Counted from the first letter of the stretch, positions 9,505-19,930 are shown. The stretch is DNA of 64,000 bases from Pseudomonas fluorescens (GCF_005938625.1 NZ_VCNJ01000047.1:1-64000); one strand, 5' to 3'. The notes: generated by a model from the sequence alone, not told the origin. Numbers and translations are program-made.

Positions 9505-12500
9505 ACGAACAACAATCGCCGCAGCAACAGTCAACGATGCAGATCAACACCCCCGCCCTGCCGAAAATGGGCGGCGCCATCCAAAGCATCGGCAAGGGCT
9601 GGGGCGGCATCGGCACCAAAGGAACGGCGTCGCTGGCAGTGCCCCTGCCGATTTCCCCCGGGCGCGGCTTTGCCCCGTCCGTGGCGTTGAATTACAGCAA
9701 CGACACCGGCAACAGCCCCTGCGGGATCGGCTGGCAGTTCACCGTCAATGCCATCACCCTGCGCACCGTCAAAGGTGTGCCGACCTACGACGGCACCGAC
9801 CAGGTCGTCGGTCCAAGTGGCGATGTATGGATGCCCGAGCGCAATGACAACGGTGAGTTGATCTCTCGCAGTGCGTCCTTTTACAACAAATTGCCCTTGG
9901 GCAGTGAATACCAGGTGGTGCGTCACTGGCCTCGGGTCGAGGGCGATTTTGCCCTGATCGAACATTGGTCAAACAGTGCGGACAAGCCGGGTTTCTGGCT
10001 GATCCACGGTGCCGACGGTAGCCTGCATATGTACGGCACCAGCAACGAATCGCGCCGCGCCGACCCAGGTGACCCGCAACGCGTCGGCGTGTGGATGATC
10101 GACGAAAGTCTCAACACCCAGGGCGAGCACATTGTCTATCAGTACAAGCCCGATACAGGCGCGCCCGTTGCGCCGCAGTTTCGCGACTACAGTGCTCAGC
10201 GTTATCTCGAACGCATCTGCTACGGCAACGAAAAAGCGCATCCCCACCTTTACGCATGGGTCCCCGGCAGCTGGAAAAACCAGCTGTGGCACTTTCAACT
10301 GGTGTTCGATTATGGCGAGCGCAGCACTGATCTGACCCAAGTGCCAACCTTCGCGGAACAACAGCCGTGGCCCGAACGCAGCGACCCGTTCTGGATCTAC
10401 GCCTACGGTTTCGAACTGGGTACCCGGCGCCTGTGTCGGCAGGTGTTGATGTTTCATCATTTTCCCAAGGAACTGGGAGATGACCCTGTACTGGTCCAGC
10501 GCCTGCTGCTGGAACACCGAACCAGCCCTTTAGGTTACAGCCACCTGACGGCCGCACACTCGCAAGCCTACGATGGCCTGGGCCAGACGGAAAACCAGCC
10601 GCCGACGGAGTTCAGTTACAACGCCTTTGAGCTGGATGCAAAACTTCAGGGCTGGATCCGCCTCCCTGACACGCCGGGCCTCAACGACGGCCAGCGTTAT
10701 CAATTCGTGGACCTGTACGGTGAAGGCATGGCAGGTGTGCTGTGTCGGTATGACCAGGCCTGGTATTACCGCGAGCCGTTACGTGCGGCGGCCAGCGGTG
10801 ACGACGTCAGCTACAGCGACTGGAAACGCCTTGACCACCAGCCAACGGCCGACAGCAGCAAACCGGTTCATCAGTCCCTGACCGACCTGACCGGCGATGG
10901 CAAGCTCGACTGGGTGGTCGCCACGCCGGGCCTGTGTGGCTTCTTTACCCTCGACCCGGATCGCAACTGGTCCGGGTTCGTCCCCTTCGACGCGTTCCCC
11001 GGCGAATTTTTGCACCCGATGGCGAAGATGACCGATCTGGTGGGTGATGGACTGAGTGATCTGGCGCTGATCGGCACTCGTAGCGTGCGGCTTTACGCCA
11101 ACCAGTGCACGGCGGGATTTGCCGACGGCATCGACGTGCCCCACTCGTACAAAACCGCCGAGGGGAATGACGATGAGCTGCCTGTGCTGAGCAATACCTC
11201 GGCGGAACTGGTGGCGTTCGCCGACGTGCTCGGCAGCGGTCAGCAACATCTGGTGCGTATCCGTCATAACGAAGTCAAATGCTGGCCGAATCTGGGGCGT
11301 GGTCGTTTCGGCAAAGGCTTTGTGCTGTGCGCCTTGCCCTTTGCCTACCACCAATTCAATGCTGCACAGGTCTTGCTGGCCGACCTTGACGGCTCGGGGG
11401 CGGTGGATCTGATTTATCTGCAGCCCGATAACCTGCAGGTGTTAATGAACCACTGCGGTCAGGGTTATGAGCAGACGCCAATCGCCCTGCCGTGGCCGGA
11501 AGGTGTGCATTACGATCCCCTTTGCCAGGTCAGCACCGCCGACCTGCAAGGGCTGGGGTGTTCCAGCCTGATCCTCACCGTGCCGCACATGACGCCACGG
11601 CACTGGCGCTATGATTTCGTCAAGGCCAAGCCCTACCTGATGAACCGCACCTGCAACAACATGGGCGCCGTCAGCAGCGTGACCTACCGCAGTTCCGCAC
11701 AGGAATGGCTGGACGAGAAACACGAGCAGCACGCCGCCGGTATCGAAAACCCGGTGTGCGCGCTGCCAATGGCCCTGCACTTGGTCAGCCGGCAGACCCA
11801 GTGCGATGAAATCACTGGCAACACGCTGACGCAGACCTTCAGCTATCGCGGTGGTTATTACGATCGCTTCGAGCGCGAATTTCGCGGTTTTCGCCTGCTC
11901 CTGCAAAGCGATACCGAAGCGTCGGCGGCCGAGCGCGCGCGTGCCGGTTTTACCGCGCCGATCCTGAGCAAAACCTGGTTCCACACTGGCGAGTTTATCG
12001 ATCCGCCAAGAGACGGTTATTACAGCCGCGACAAGGACGCCGTAGACCTGCGACCCACGCTGCTGCAGAACTATCACTTCAACGACCGCGCGACGCAGCC
12101 GCTCAGTACATTCGACGAAGACACCGCCCGAGAAATAGCCCGCGCCCTGAGCGGGACTACGTTGCGCTCGGAAATCTACGCAGCGGACGACGCCCCCACT
12201 ACCGCCGTGCCCTACGCCGTTCAGGAAAACCGATACGCGGTGCGCAGACTGCGACCCAAAAACCAACACCAGCCCTACGCGGTGCTTCAAGTTCTGGATC
12301 TGGAGTCCATCAGCTACCAGTACGAGGCCGCTGTCGCCGACGATCCGTTGTGCCAGCACCACCTCAACCTTGAGTGGGATGAATACGGTACGAGTCTGCA
12401 CGGGTTTACCGTGCACTACGCGCGACGCCGAACCGTCGATGATCCGCCGCCGTTCACTGATGAGCACCATCAGCAATGGTGGAAGGATGCTCATGACCCT

Positions 12501-14123
12501 GCACAACAGCAGTGGTATCTGACGCAAACCCGGGCGCAGCCCGTTCACCTGGCGAATGAAGAGGCCTGGCGCCTTGGGCTGCCGTTTCAGCAGCGCAGCA
12601 ATGCCCTGGTGCTGGAAAAAACTGAACTGACCGCTGCCCAGATCCATCACGACCACTTTCTGCAAATGAGCGAGGACGACGGGCCGTGGGCAAAACAGGC
12701 GGTGTTGTCCGGCTTGTCCATGCAGCGCTACATCAACCCCGAGAACGGTCAGACCCTCGCACCCGGCGAAGCGACCTTCCAAGGTTTACCTGCCTATGTG
12801 GAAACGGCAGAACTGGATGCCATCGCCCTCACCGCCTACGACAAACTCAGAAACGAGCAGGGCGACATGCCCTTCAACCTCAAGGAAAAACTGCAGTCGC
12901 CCGAAGTCGGTTACCACATCATGGAGCTGTTTTTGCCCGAGGCTGAAAAGGCGCCGCTGGCAGATCCCGAAGACGCGAAAAACTACCTGTGGTCGGTGCA
13001 TCGGGGCTTCCCCACGTACCACAAGCTAGACGGTTTCTATAATGTGCAGAAATACCGCGAGACGCAAAGTCACGGCGAAACCCTCATCACCTACGACGCC
13101 TACTGGTGCCTGACCACTGCGGTGACCTTGCCCGACGGTTGCACCACCCGCAGCCTCGATGTCGATTACCGTACCTTCCTGCCAGCGGCCATCGAAGACG
13201 CCAACCACAATATTCAGGAGTCACGTTGCAACGCGTTCGGTGAACCGCTGGTGAGCAGTTTTCATGGCACCGAACTGGGCGAACCGGTGGGTTTCGACCC
13301 ACTGCAGACCTATGTGCCACCGCCAGACCGCGACCCGGCCTTCGCCATCGCCAATCCGAAAAAAGCCATCGGAAATTTCGCCAGCGTCAGCTTCTGGGAC
13401 ACCTTCAGCTGGATGGGTCGTATCAGCCGCACGTCCGCACCCTCCCCTGACTGGCTGGCGTGGGCCAAGGCTGAAGGCTTCATCTTGCCCAGCGAACACC
13501 TGTGCGACCGCGCTCGGCAGCATGTAGCGGGACTGGAAAGTCTCGACGCAAACGAAACCGAGTTGAAGCAGCAAATCGATGCATCACAACGTGAACCCGT
13601 GTACTCCGTCGCGCTGTTGGCCGATCGCTATCCCGGCGACCCCGAAATGCAAGTGCGGGTCAGTATCGCGTGTCTGGATGGCTTTGGCCGCACCTTGCAG
13701 ACCAAGCAGGAAGTCGAGCCGGGCAAATCCTGGCAGGTCGATGAAAACGGCGAACTGCGCCTCGACGCCGAAGGTCATCCGCTTGAGGCAGACGTGCCGC
13801 GACGCTGGCGCGTCAGTGCACGGGTGGAATACAACAACAAAGGCAAACAAGTGCGGACCTACCGGTCCTACTTCGCCGATCAACCACGCTACATCAACGA
13901 CCGCTCGATGCGCGAGCACGCCTTCCACGACAAACAGTTCTATGATGCGGCGGGCCGCCCGACCGAAACCGTACTGGCGAAAGAAATGCCGCAAGGCCCC
14001 TCGGCGGAACCGAAACCCTTGCGCCGGGCAATCTGGTACTGGATCTGGTGCAACGTGGCATTCGATGAGAACGACCTGTTCGAGCCTCCACCGGAACAAC
14101 GGCGACGGAACTGGTGGACATAA
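9501..14123 (+). CDS. tcaC: Tc toxin subunit B (TcaC/TcdB-like, SpvB family)
   Basis: This 1540-residue protein is a TcB, the half-shell that with TcC forms the cocoon enclosing the toxic tip. The N-terminus is SpvB-like (LPKMGGAIQSIGKGWGGIG, SLAVPLPISPGRGFAPSVAL, NDTGNSPCGIGWQ). A beta-propeller/FG-GAP section follows at about 390-680 (QRYQFVDLYGEGMAGVLCRY, SLTDLTGDGKLDWV, KMTDLVGDGLSDLALIG, VLLADLDGSGAVDLIYLQPD). Next are the mid-N and mid-C TcdB-type regions (YRGGYYDRFEREFRGF; YWCLTTAVTLPDGC). In known complexes the propeller is the gate that docks on TcA. It overlaps the upstream TcA gene by 4 bp and the downstream TcC gene by 10 bp, as expected for subunits made in a fixed ratio. Confidence 0.93.
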   Translation: MNEQQSPQQQSTMQINTPALPKMGGAIQSIGKGWGGIGTKGTASLAVPLPISPGRGFAPSVALNYSNDTGNSPCGIGWQFTVNAITLRTVKGVPTYDGTDQVVGPSGDVWMPERNDNGELISRSASFYNKLPLGSEYQVVRHWPRVEGDFALIEHWSNSADKPGFWLIHGADGSLHMYGTSNESRRADPGDPQRVGVWMIDESLNTQGEHIVYQYKPDTGAPVAPQFRDYSAQRYLERICYGNEKAHPHLYAWVPGSWKNQLWHFQLVFDYGERSTDLTQVPTFAEQQPWPERSDPFWIYAYGFELGTRRLCRQVLMFHHFPKELGDDPVLVQRLLLEHRTSPLGYSHLTAAHSQAYDGLGQTENQPPTEFSYNAFELDAKLQGWIRLPDTPGLNDGQRYQFVDLYGEGMAGVLCRYDQAWYYREPLRAAASGDDVSYSDWKRLDHQPTADSSKPVHQSLTDLTGDGKLDWVVATPGLCGFFTLDPDRNWSGFVPFDAFPGEFLHPMAKMTDLVGDGLSDLALIGTRSVRLYANQCTAGFADGIDVPHSYKTAEGNDDELPVLSNTSAELVAFADVLGSGQQHLVRIRHNEVKCWPNLGRGRFGKGFVLCALPFAYHQFNAAQVLLADLDGSGAVDLIYLQPDNLQVLMNHCGQGYEQTPIALPWPEGVHYDPLCQVSTADLQGLGCSSLILTVPHMTPRHWRYDFVKAKPYLMNRTCNNMGAVSSVTYRSSAQEWLDEKHEQHAAGIENPVCALPMALHLVSRQTQCDEITGNTLTQTFSYRGGYYDRFEREFRGFRLLLQSDTEASAAERARAGFTAPILSKTWFHTGEFIDPPRDGYYSRDKDAVDLRPTLLQNYHFNDRATQPLSTFDEDTAREIARALSGTTLRSEIYAADDAPTTAVPYAVQENRYAVRRLRPKNQHQPYAVLQVLDLESISYQYEAAVADDPLCQHHLNLEWDEYGTSLHGFTVHYARRRTVDDPPPFTDEHHQQWWKDAHDPAQQQWYLTQTRAQPVHLANEEAWRLGLPFQQRSNALVLEKTELTAAQIHHDHFLQMSEDDGPWAKQAVLSGLSMQRYINPENGQTLAPGEATFQGLPAYVETAELDAIALTAYDKLRNEQGDMPFNLKEKLQSPEVGYHIMELFLPEAEKAPLADPEDAKNYLWSVHRGFPTYHKLDGFYNVQKYRETQSHGETLITYDAYWCLTTAVTLPDGCTTRSLDVDYRTFLPAAIEDANHNIQESRCNAFGEPLVSSFHGTELGEPVGFDPLQTYVPPPDRDPAFAIANPKKAIGNFASVSFWDTFSWMGRISRTSAPSPDWLAWAKAEGFILPSEHLCDRARQHVAGLESLDANETELKQQIDASQREPVYSVALLADRYPGDPEMQVRVSIACLDGFGRTLQTKQEVEPGKSWQVDENGELRLDAEGHPLEADVPRRWRVSARVEYNNKGKQVRTYRSYFADQPRYINDRSMREHAFHDKQFYDAAGRPTETVLAKEMPQGPSAEPKPLRRAIWYWIWCNVAFDENDLFEPPPEQRRRNWWT

Positions 14124-17005
14124 ATCCTGGCATCCATGCACAGACGCCGAACCTGAGCGTCATCGATAACCGTGGCTTAGCGGTGCGGCAGATAGCGTAT
14201 TGGCGCGAGGATGCCGGCACACCTGAGGCACGCATCACTGCCCATCACCATGGCGCTGCCGGGCGGTTGGTGGCGCAGCGAGATCCACGCTTGTTCGCCG
14301 ACGCTTCCGCGCCCGCCAACCTCGCCACGGTGTACTCGCTGAGCGCTCAGGTGCTGTCTACGCTCAGCGTCGACGCCGGATGGCGCGTCAGTCTGTCGGG
14401 CGAGGCGCGTCAACCGTTGCATGGTTGGGATGGTCGCGGTAGCCAACGCAAAATCGAGTACGACAGACAACTGCGACCACTGGCCGTGTTCGAACACGCC
14501 CGCGGCGGCGAGCCTTTGTGTACGGAGCGATATGGTTATGGCGGCAGCGATCCGACGTTCGCCACGCGTAACCAGTGCGGGCAACTCATCCGCCACGATG
14601 ATCCGGCCGGCACGCAGTTGTTCGAACAGTTCGGATTGACGGGTGGGGTTGTGCAGCAGACTCGGCATTTTCTGAGCAAGCTGGAAGATCCCGATTGGCC
14701 TGCGCTGGCGAACGAGCGCGACGAGTTGCTTGAAACAGGAATTGGCGTAACAACCCTTTGCAGTTTCAGTGCGCTGAGTGAAAAGACCCAACAAACGGAT
14801 GGCAAAGGGAATCTGCAGTTTTTTCGGTACACGCTCAGTGGTCAGTTACACGAGGCAGGCGTGCAACTGAAAACCGGCATCACTGCAAAAACCTTGATTA
14901 GCGCTATCCAATACAACGCCTGTGCTCAGGTCGAAAAGGAAGTCATGGGCAACGGCGTGATCAATGCTTACCACTACGATGTCGAGGACGGGCGCCTGAA
15001 TCGCAAGCTGTCACGGCTGGGCGAGAACGAGCCGTTGCAGGATCTGCGCTACACCCTGGACTCGACAGGTAAGGTAACAAGCATCGAAAACGCGGCCCTG
15101 CCGAATCGTTTTTTTGCCAATCAGCTAATCAAACCGATCAACCAATACCGTTACGACAGCCTTGGCCAACTCATCGCCGCCGCCGGCTGGGAAGCGATGC
15201 CCGCGAGCCATGGTCCATCTTCACTCTCTGATAATCCCAACGCCGTGAGTCATTATCGTCAGAGTTATCGCTACGACACCGGTAACAATTTGTTGGAGCT
15301 GACTCACGTCGGTACACAGAACCCGGGGCATCGAATGGTCGCCCAGCTTCACTGTAACCGCTGCCTGCCGGTACGCGACGGCGTGGAACCAGATGATGAA
15401 GACTTTCGCCGAAGCTTCGATGCCAACGGCAATCTGCTAACCCTGCAATCCGGACAAGGATTGATTTGGAATGTGCGCAATCAATTAATCGAAGTTCGAC
15501 CGGTAACGCGCAAAGGCGCTGCCAACGACTGCGAACGTTATGTCTATCGCGCCGACGGCACGCGCGTGCGCAAGGTGCGTTCTCTACAGACCCGAAGCCA
15601 GACCAATATCATCGAAACCCGTTATCTGTCTGGTCTGGAAATCCACACTCACAGTGGCACCGGTGAAGAGCTGCACGTCATCGTCGTCCCGACAGGAGGC
15701 GGTAGCACGCGGGTGCTGCATTGGCCGGACGCTCCACCGGCGCCGATCACCAACAACCAACAGCGTTACTGCCTGACGGATCACTTGAGCTCCAGCACGA
15801 TTGAACTGGATCAAAACGCCAACGTCATCTCTCAGGAATGCTATTACCCGTTTGGCGCGACGGCGTGGTCTGACGGTGAAGCCGTTTCCGTCAGCTATAA
15901 AACCGTGCGTTATTCGGGCAAAGAGCTGGATGCGACAGGGCTTTATTACTATGGACATCGATATTACGTTCCCTGGTGCCAGCGCTGGTTAAATCCCGAT
16001 CCGGCCGCAGACGCGGCCGGACTCAACTACTTTCGGTTTGTCGAAGGCAATCCCGTCACCAACATTGACCCTGACGGGCTGGATTCAGAAAGAGCTCGAG
16101 GGTTATGGAGATTTGCCATCGACAGCGTCTTACAGCAGCGTGAAGACCGCGACATCATCACAATCGCTCCCGGCATTATCGCTGTTGCCCTCCAGGGCAA
16201 TGCTGGAGTTTTCGAGCAAGCGGGCATTGATCTGCCACGCAGTTTCAAACGTGACCGAACACTTTTCTATCTTTCGATTGATTCGAGTTACGAAGGCCGA
16301 ATCGTCGGCGGAGATGAACCTGTACGTCTGAAAACCGCTTCTGCGGCGGGTTTGAATGCGGCGATCAGTGCTCCGGACTCAAAATGGACGGCCTACCTCA
16401 ACGGCGGCTTCTACAACCACAGCCAACGAGCCTCCACGCAGGCACCTTCATGGGCTTCGATCGGTACCAGCTTCATCGATGGACAACACAAACCTTCAGT
16501 GCCCGTTCCTGCTGACTACGCTGACAGCTATGTCGATCTGAGAATGAGCAATGGCTCGTTCATTCAGACAGGTCCATTGCTTGCCCGCGACGGTAAGCCT
16601 GCATTTACCCAGCAACATCTTGATGAACCCAGGTTCCAGTTCGATTCCGAGAGCAATATCCCGGGAGAACTTGGGCATGCCAACCGACCTAACAATCGTT
16701 CGGCGATTAGCCTTCCGCCAGGGCAAAGTGACACTTCAGCCCGCACACGCTTGGTGATTGGAATCGGAGACAGTCGCCGTAGCGACGACTCCTCCGGATT
16801 TACATTGCCGGAATGGGCACAGGTCATGGCCAGAATCGACCGCTTGAATGCGGTGCCCGGCCGGTCGTTCAATCTGGACGGCGGAGACTCCAGTGCGCTG
16901 GGCGTGATCGATCAATCCAATGTGGTTTTGATGGATGCAGGTGCGCCGGGCAATAAGGGGCGATCGACGGGCAACTTCATCGCATTTTCGAAGAAACCTC
17001 AATGA
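14114..17005 (+). CDS. tccC: TcC/Rhs effector 1 with phosphodiester glycosidase-like tip
   Basis: This 963-residue protein starts at GTG 14114, inside the end of the TcB gene. Residues 1-656 are the TcC Rhs shell with YD-type repeats. They end in the Rhs core (YSGKELDATGLYYYGHRYYV, QRWLNPDPAA, NPVTNIDPDGL). The acidic motif D652-P-D-G-L matches the place where TccC aspartyl self-cleavage releases the tip. The roughly 307-residue tip carries landmarks of the NAGPA/phosphodiester glycosidase fold, in order: NGGFY (763-767), GPLLARDGKP (820-829), RTRLVIGIGD (877-886), FTLPEWAQVM and NLDGGDSSAL (920-929). The family consensus at the last motif is LDGGGSS; here one Gly is Asp. By analogy the tip would be injected into target cells. 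Its substrate is unknown. A 310-bp stretch is nearly identical to the next gene. Confidence 0.85.
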   Translation: MDINPGIHAQTPNLSVIDNRGLAVRQIAYWREDAGTPEARITAHHHGAAGRLVAQRDPRLFADASAPANLATVYSLSAQVLSTLSVDAGWRVSLSGEARQPLHGWDGRGSQRKIEYDRQLRPLAVFEHARGGEPLCTERYGYGGSDPTFATRNQCGQLIRHDDPAGTQLFEQFGLTGGVVQQTRHFLSKLEDPDWPALANERDELLETGIGVTTLCSFSALSEKTQQTDGKGNLQFFRYTLSGQLHEAGVQLKTGITAKTLISAIQYNACAQVEKEVMGNGVINAYHYDVEDGRLNRKLSRLGENEPLQDLRYTLDSTGKVTSIENAALPNRFFANQLIKPINQYRYDSLGQLIAAAGWEAMPASHGPSSLSDNPNAVSHYRQSYRYDTGNNLLELTHVGTQNPGHRMVAQLHCNRCLPVRDGVEPDDEDFRRSFDANGNLLTLQSGQGLIWNVRNQLIEVRPVTRKGAANDCERYVYRADGTRVRKVRSLQTRSQTNIIETRYLSGLEIHTHSGTGEELHVIVVPTGGGSTRVLHWPDAPPAPITNNQQRYCLTDHLSSSTIELDQNANVISQECYYPFGATAWSDGEAVSVSYKTVRYSGKELDATGLYYYGHRYYVPWCQRWLNPDPAADAAGLNYFRFVEGNPVTNIDPDGLDSERARGLWRFAIDSVLQQREDRDIITIAPGIIAVALQGNAGVFEQAGIDLPRSFKRDRTLFYLSIDSSYEGRIVGGDEPVRLKTASAAGLNAAISAPDSKWTAYLNGGFYNHSQRASTQAPSWASIGTSFIDGQHKPSVPVPADYADSYVDLRMSNGSFIQTGPLLARDGKPAFTQQHLDEPRFQFDSESNIPGELGHANRPNNRSAISLPPGQSDTSARTRLVIGIGDSRRSDDSSGFTLPEWAQVMARIDRLNAVPGRSFNLDGGDSSALGVIDQSNVVLMDAGAPGNKGRSTGNFIAFSKKPQ

Positions 17006-19860
17006 AACATTCGCTCATGCCAGCCCAGATGCTCAACGTGAACGACAGCACTCCTACGCTGACGGTTATCGACCCGCGCAATCTGGTGATACGTTCAATT
17101 GGCTATTGCCGCAGCGCCATCGCTGAAACCGCTGACCCGCGAATCGACCAAACAACACGTGATCCGACAGGTCGGGTCAGTGCAAAAAGGGATGCGCGCC
17201 TGATGACCGATGCATCAGTCCCCGCCAACTTCACCACTACTTGTTCCCTGTCGGGTCTGGTGTTGAGCACCGTCAGCGTCGACGCCGGATGGCGCGTCAG
17301 TCTGTGTGGCGAAACGCGTCAGCCGTTGCACAGTTGGGATGGTCGGGGTAGCCAAAGCAGAGTCGAGTACGACAGACAACTGCGACCACTGGCCGTATTC
17401 GAGCACGCCCGCGACGGCGAGCCTCTGTGTACGGAGCGCTATGGTTATGGCGGCAGCGATCCGACGTTCGGCACGCGTAACCAATGCGGACAACTAATAC
17501 GGCACGATGATCCGGCCGGCACACAGTTGTTCGAACAGTTCGGATTGACGGGTGGGGTTGTGCAGCAGACTCGGCATTTTTTGCACTCCCTCGATTTTCC
17601 CGATTGGCCCGAACCGCTGCCCGACCGCGAAGTATTGATCGAAACCGGCGCCGGGGCTACGAGCCGTTCGGTGTTCAATGCCCTGGGCGAAACCATTGAA
17701 CAGACTGACGCCAAAGGTCACCGCCAGTTCTTCGCACAGAGCCTCGCCGGACAGCTGCGCGAAGTACGCCTGCAACTGGATGAACAACTCCGGCCGAAAA
17801 CGCTGGTCAACGCCATTCAGTACAACGCCCAAGGCCAGACCGAGCAGGAAACCGCCGGCAACGACGTGATCACCGCGCTGCACTATGCGCCCGAGGATGG
17901 TCGCCTGACCCGACTGCAAGCCACACGCAACGACGAACTTCTGCAAGACCTGCGCTATGCCTATGACCCGGTCGGCAACGTGCTCAGCATCGAAGACGCC
18001 GCGCTGCCGATCCGTTACTTCGCCAACCAGCGCATCGAGCCGATCAATCGCTATGGGTATGACAGCCTCTATCAATTGATCAAAGCAACCGGATGGGAGG
18101 CCGGCAGCGCCAATCAAGGCCCGCTATGGTCTTCTATTAACGATCCAGCCGCAGTCACCCAATACACCCAGACCTACCGCTATGATCGCGGTGGCAATCT
18201 CCTGGAACTGACTCACGAAGGTGCGCAAAAACACAGCCATCGCCTGCTCGCCGCCGCCCAAAGCAACCGCTGTCTGCCCGTATTAGATGGCGTGGAGCCG
18301 GACGAAGAAGATTTTCGCAACGGCTTCGATGCCAACGGCAATCTGCTTGCCCTGCAACCGGGGCAATCTTTGCATTGGGATCTGCGCAACCAGTTGCGCG
18401 AAGTTCGACCGGTAGAGCGTGACGGCGCGGCAGACGATCACGAGCAATACGTTTACGGTGCCGACGGCATGCGCCTGCGCAAAGTCCGGCAGATGCAAAC
18501 CAACGCCAGGGTGCTGATCGCTGAAGTGCGTTACCTGCCGAATCTGCAAATCCGCACCCACAGCGGCACGGGCGAAACGTTGCAGGTCATCAGCGTTCAG
18601 GCCGGGCGCAGCAGCGTGCTGGTGTTGCACTGGAAATCCGAACCGCCCCAAGGCATCGCCAACGATCAACTGCGTTACAGCCTCAGCGACCATTTGGGTA
18701 GCTGCACGCTGGAGCTCGACAGCGCCGGCCAAGTGATAAGTCATGAGCGTTATCACCCGTTTGGCACCACGGCCTGGTTCGCCGGACGCGAAGAGATCGA
18801 GGCGAGTTTCAAAATCCTTCGCTATTCGGGCAAGGAGCGGGATGCGACGGGGCTTTATTACTATGGGTTCAGGTGTTACGTGGCGTGGTTGCAGCGGTGG
18901 TTGAATCCGGATCCGGCCGGTGCGATTGACGGGCTTAATCTATACAGGTTCGTGAAGAACAATCCATCCAGCGGATACGACGTCCTAGGGTTGTTACATC
19001 AAGGGGCGAACGACCAGAACGAAGAAATAGCCACAGAAAGCAAGTATGACTACGCCGTAATGTATCGAGGAAATACCGAAGCTTTAGCTGCCGGCGAAAT
19101 TGAATTCTCCAAAACCAATGATGCGGCTTGGAAATTAAGCGCAAAATTAATCAAAGACACCATCAAGTATCTGGAATCAGCAAATCCGGATGGACTTGAT
19201 TCATTTTTGGGAGGCAGCCGTACCGCTAAACTGGATTCCGGACTGACAGTTGCTCAATCTATGCTGCGGAGTTACAAGGCCATTCACGAAGAAATACCCA
19301 GGTACCAACGCGGAGGAGATCTTCGTGATCAGATTGTGTATTTGGAAAGTAGAGCCGACGTACTACTTGAAGAGAACGCCTTTGTCATTACAGACGACGC
19401 GCATCGACGCATCTTCGTAACGGAGCTATTCAGGTCAAATAACGTCATTGGCAGAGCCAGAATTCTGATTCATGAACTGTCTCATCTCGTTGCGGATACG
19501 GAAGATCCGTTCGGGTATCCCAAAAGTCATTTTCACTTTGGCACTTCTGAGAGTGAAACTGCCTCACGACTCCAGGATTTACCCATCCACATCTCTGAAA
19601 TTCATACCGAGTTAAGAGAGAAAAATCCTTTCCCTGGTGAGTCGGAGCACCTTCTGGCATCGAATGCCGATACGCTGGCCCTGTTTTCGCTTTTGATGTT
19701 GCGAGATAAGGACATGCTCAAAGGCCTCGCACGGTCTGTGGATCCCCATATAGAGGGGGCTCGTAAATCGACATCGGGAAACAGAGTAGTGAGTTTTCTG
19801 GGTTCACTCATGCTTGGCAAAAATCGCTGGCCATCGCTGGCAAACCAACCCGCACAGTGA
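17002..19860 (+). CDS. tccC: TcC/Rhs effector 2 with HExxH metalloprotease tip
   Basis: This 952-residue protein has the same Rhs shell as effector 1. The core is YSGKERDATGLYYYGFRCYV, QRWLNPDPAG, then NNPSSGYD660-V-L-G-L. The 288-residue tip beyond it is unrelated to that of effector 1. It contains RARILIHELSHLVADTED, with H824-E-L-S-H828, and further on SNADTLALF (N888-A-D890). An HExxH followed by Asp-rich sequence and a downstream NAD[ST]-x-ALF segment is typical of aspzincins (M35, deuterolysin or lysine-specific endopeptidase type), common as secreted toxin domains. The call is from motifs alone. The tip-coding DNA is visibly AT-richer than the shell. The start overlaps the previous stop (ATGA). 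A downstream in-frame ATG (MLNVNDSTPT) is an alternative start. Confidence 0.85.
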   Translation: MKHSLMPAQMLNVNDSTPTLTVIDPRNLVIRSIGYCRSAIAETADPRIDQTTRDPTGRVSAKRDARLMTDASVPANFTTTCSLSGLVLSTVSVDAGWRVSLCGETRQPLHSWDGRGSQSRVEYDRQLRPLAVFEHARDGEPLCTERYGYGGSDPTFGTRNQCGQLIRHDDPAGTQLFEQFGLTGGVVQQTRHFLHSLDFPDWPEPLPDREVLIETGAGATSRSVFNALGETIEQTDAKGHRQFFAQSLAGQLREVRLQLDEQLRPKTLVNAIQYNAQGQTEQETAGNDVITALHYAPEDGRLTRLQATRNDELLQDLRYAYDPVGNVLSIEDAALPIRYFANQRIEPINRYGYDSLYQLIKATGWEAGSANQGPLWSSINDPAAVTQYTQTYRYDRGGNLLELTHEGAQKHSHRLLAAAQSNRCLPVLDGVEPDEEDFRNGFDANGNLLALQPGQSLHWDLRNQLREVRPVERDGAADDHEQYVYGADGMRLRKVRQMQTNARVLIAEVRYLPNLQIRTHSGTGETLQVISVQAGRSSVLVLHWKSEPPQGIANDQLRYSLSDHLGSCTLELDSAGQVISHERYHPFGTTAWFAGREEIEASFKILRYSGKERDATGLYYYGFRCYVAWLQRWLNPDPAGAIDGLNLYRFVKNNPSSGYDVLGLLHQGANDQNEEIATESKYDYAVMYRGNTEALAAGEIEFSKTNDAAWKLSAKLIKDTIKYLESANPDGLDSFLGGSRTAKLDSGLTVAQSMLRSYKAIHEEIPRYQRGGDLRDQIVYLESRADVLLEENAFVITDDAHRRIFVTELFRSNNVIGRARILIHELSHLVADTEDPFGYPKSHFHFGTSESETASRLQDLPIHISEIHTELREKNPFPGESEHLLASNADTLALFSLLMLRDKDMLKGLARSVDPHIEGARKSTSGNRVVSFLGSLMLGKNRWPSLANQPAQ

Positions 19861-19930
19861 CTCAGGGCCTCTCTGCGCACACCGCTGCAACCTGTGGGAG
19901 CCTGCTCGCACCCTCAGAGCGTCCCGCTCA

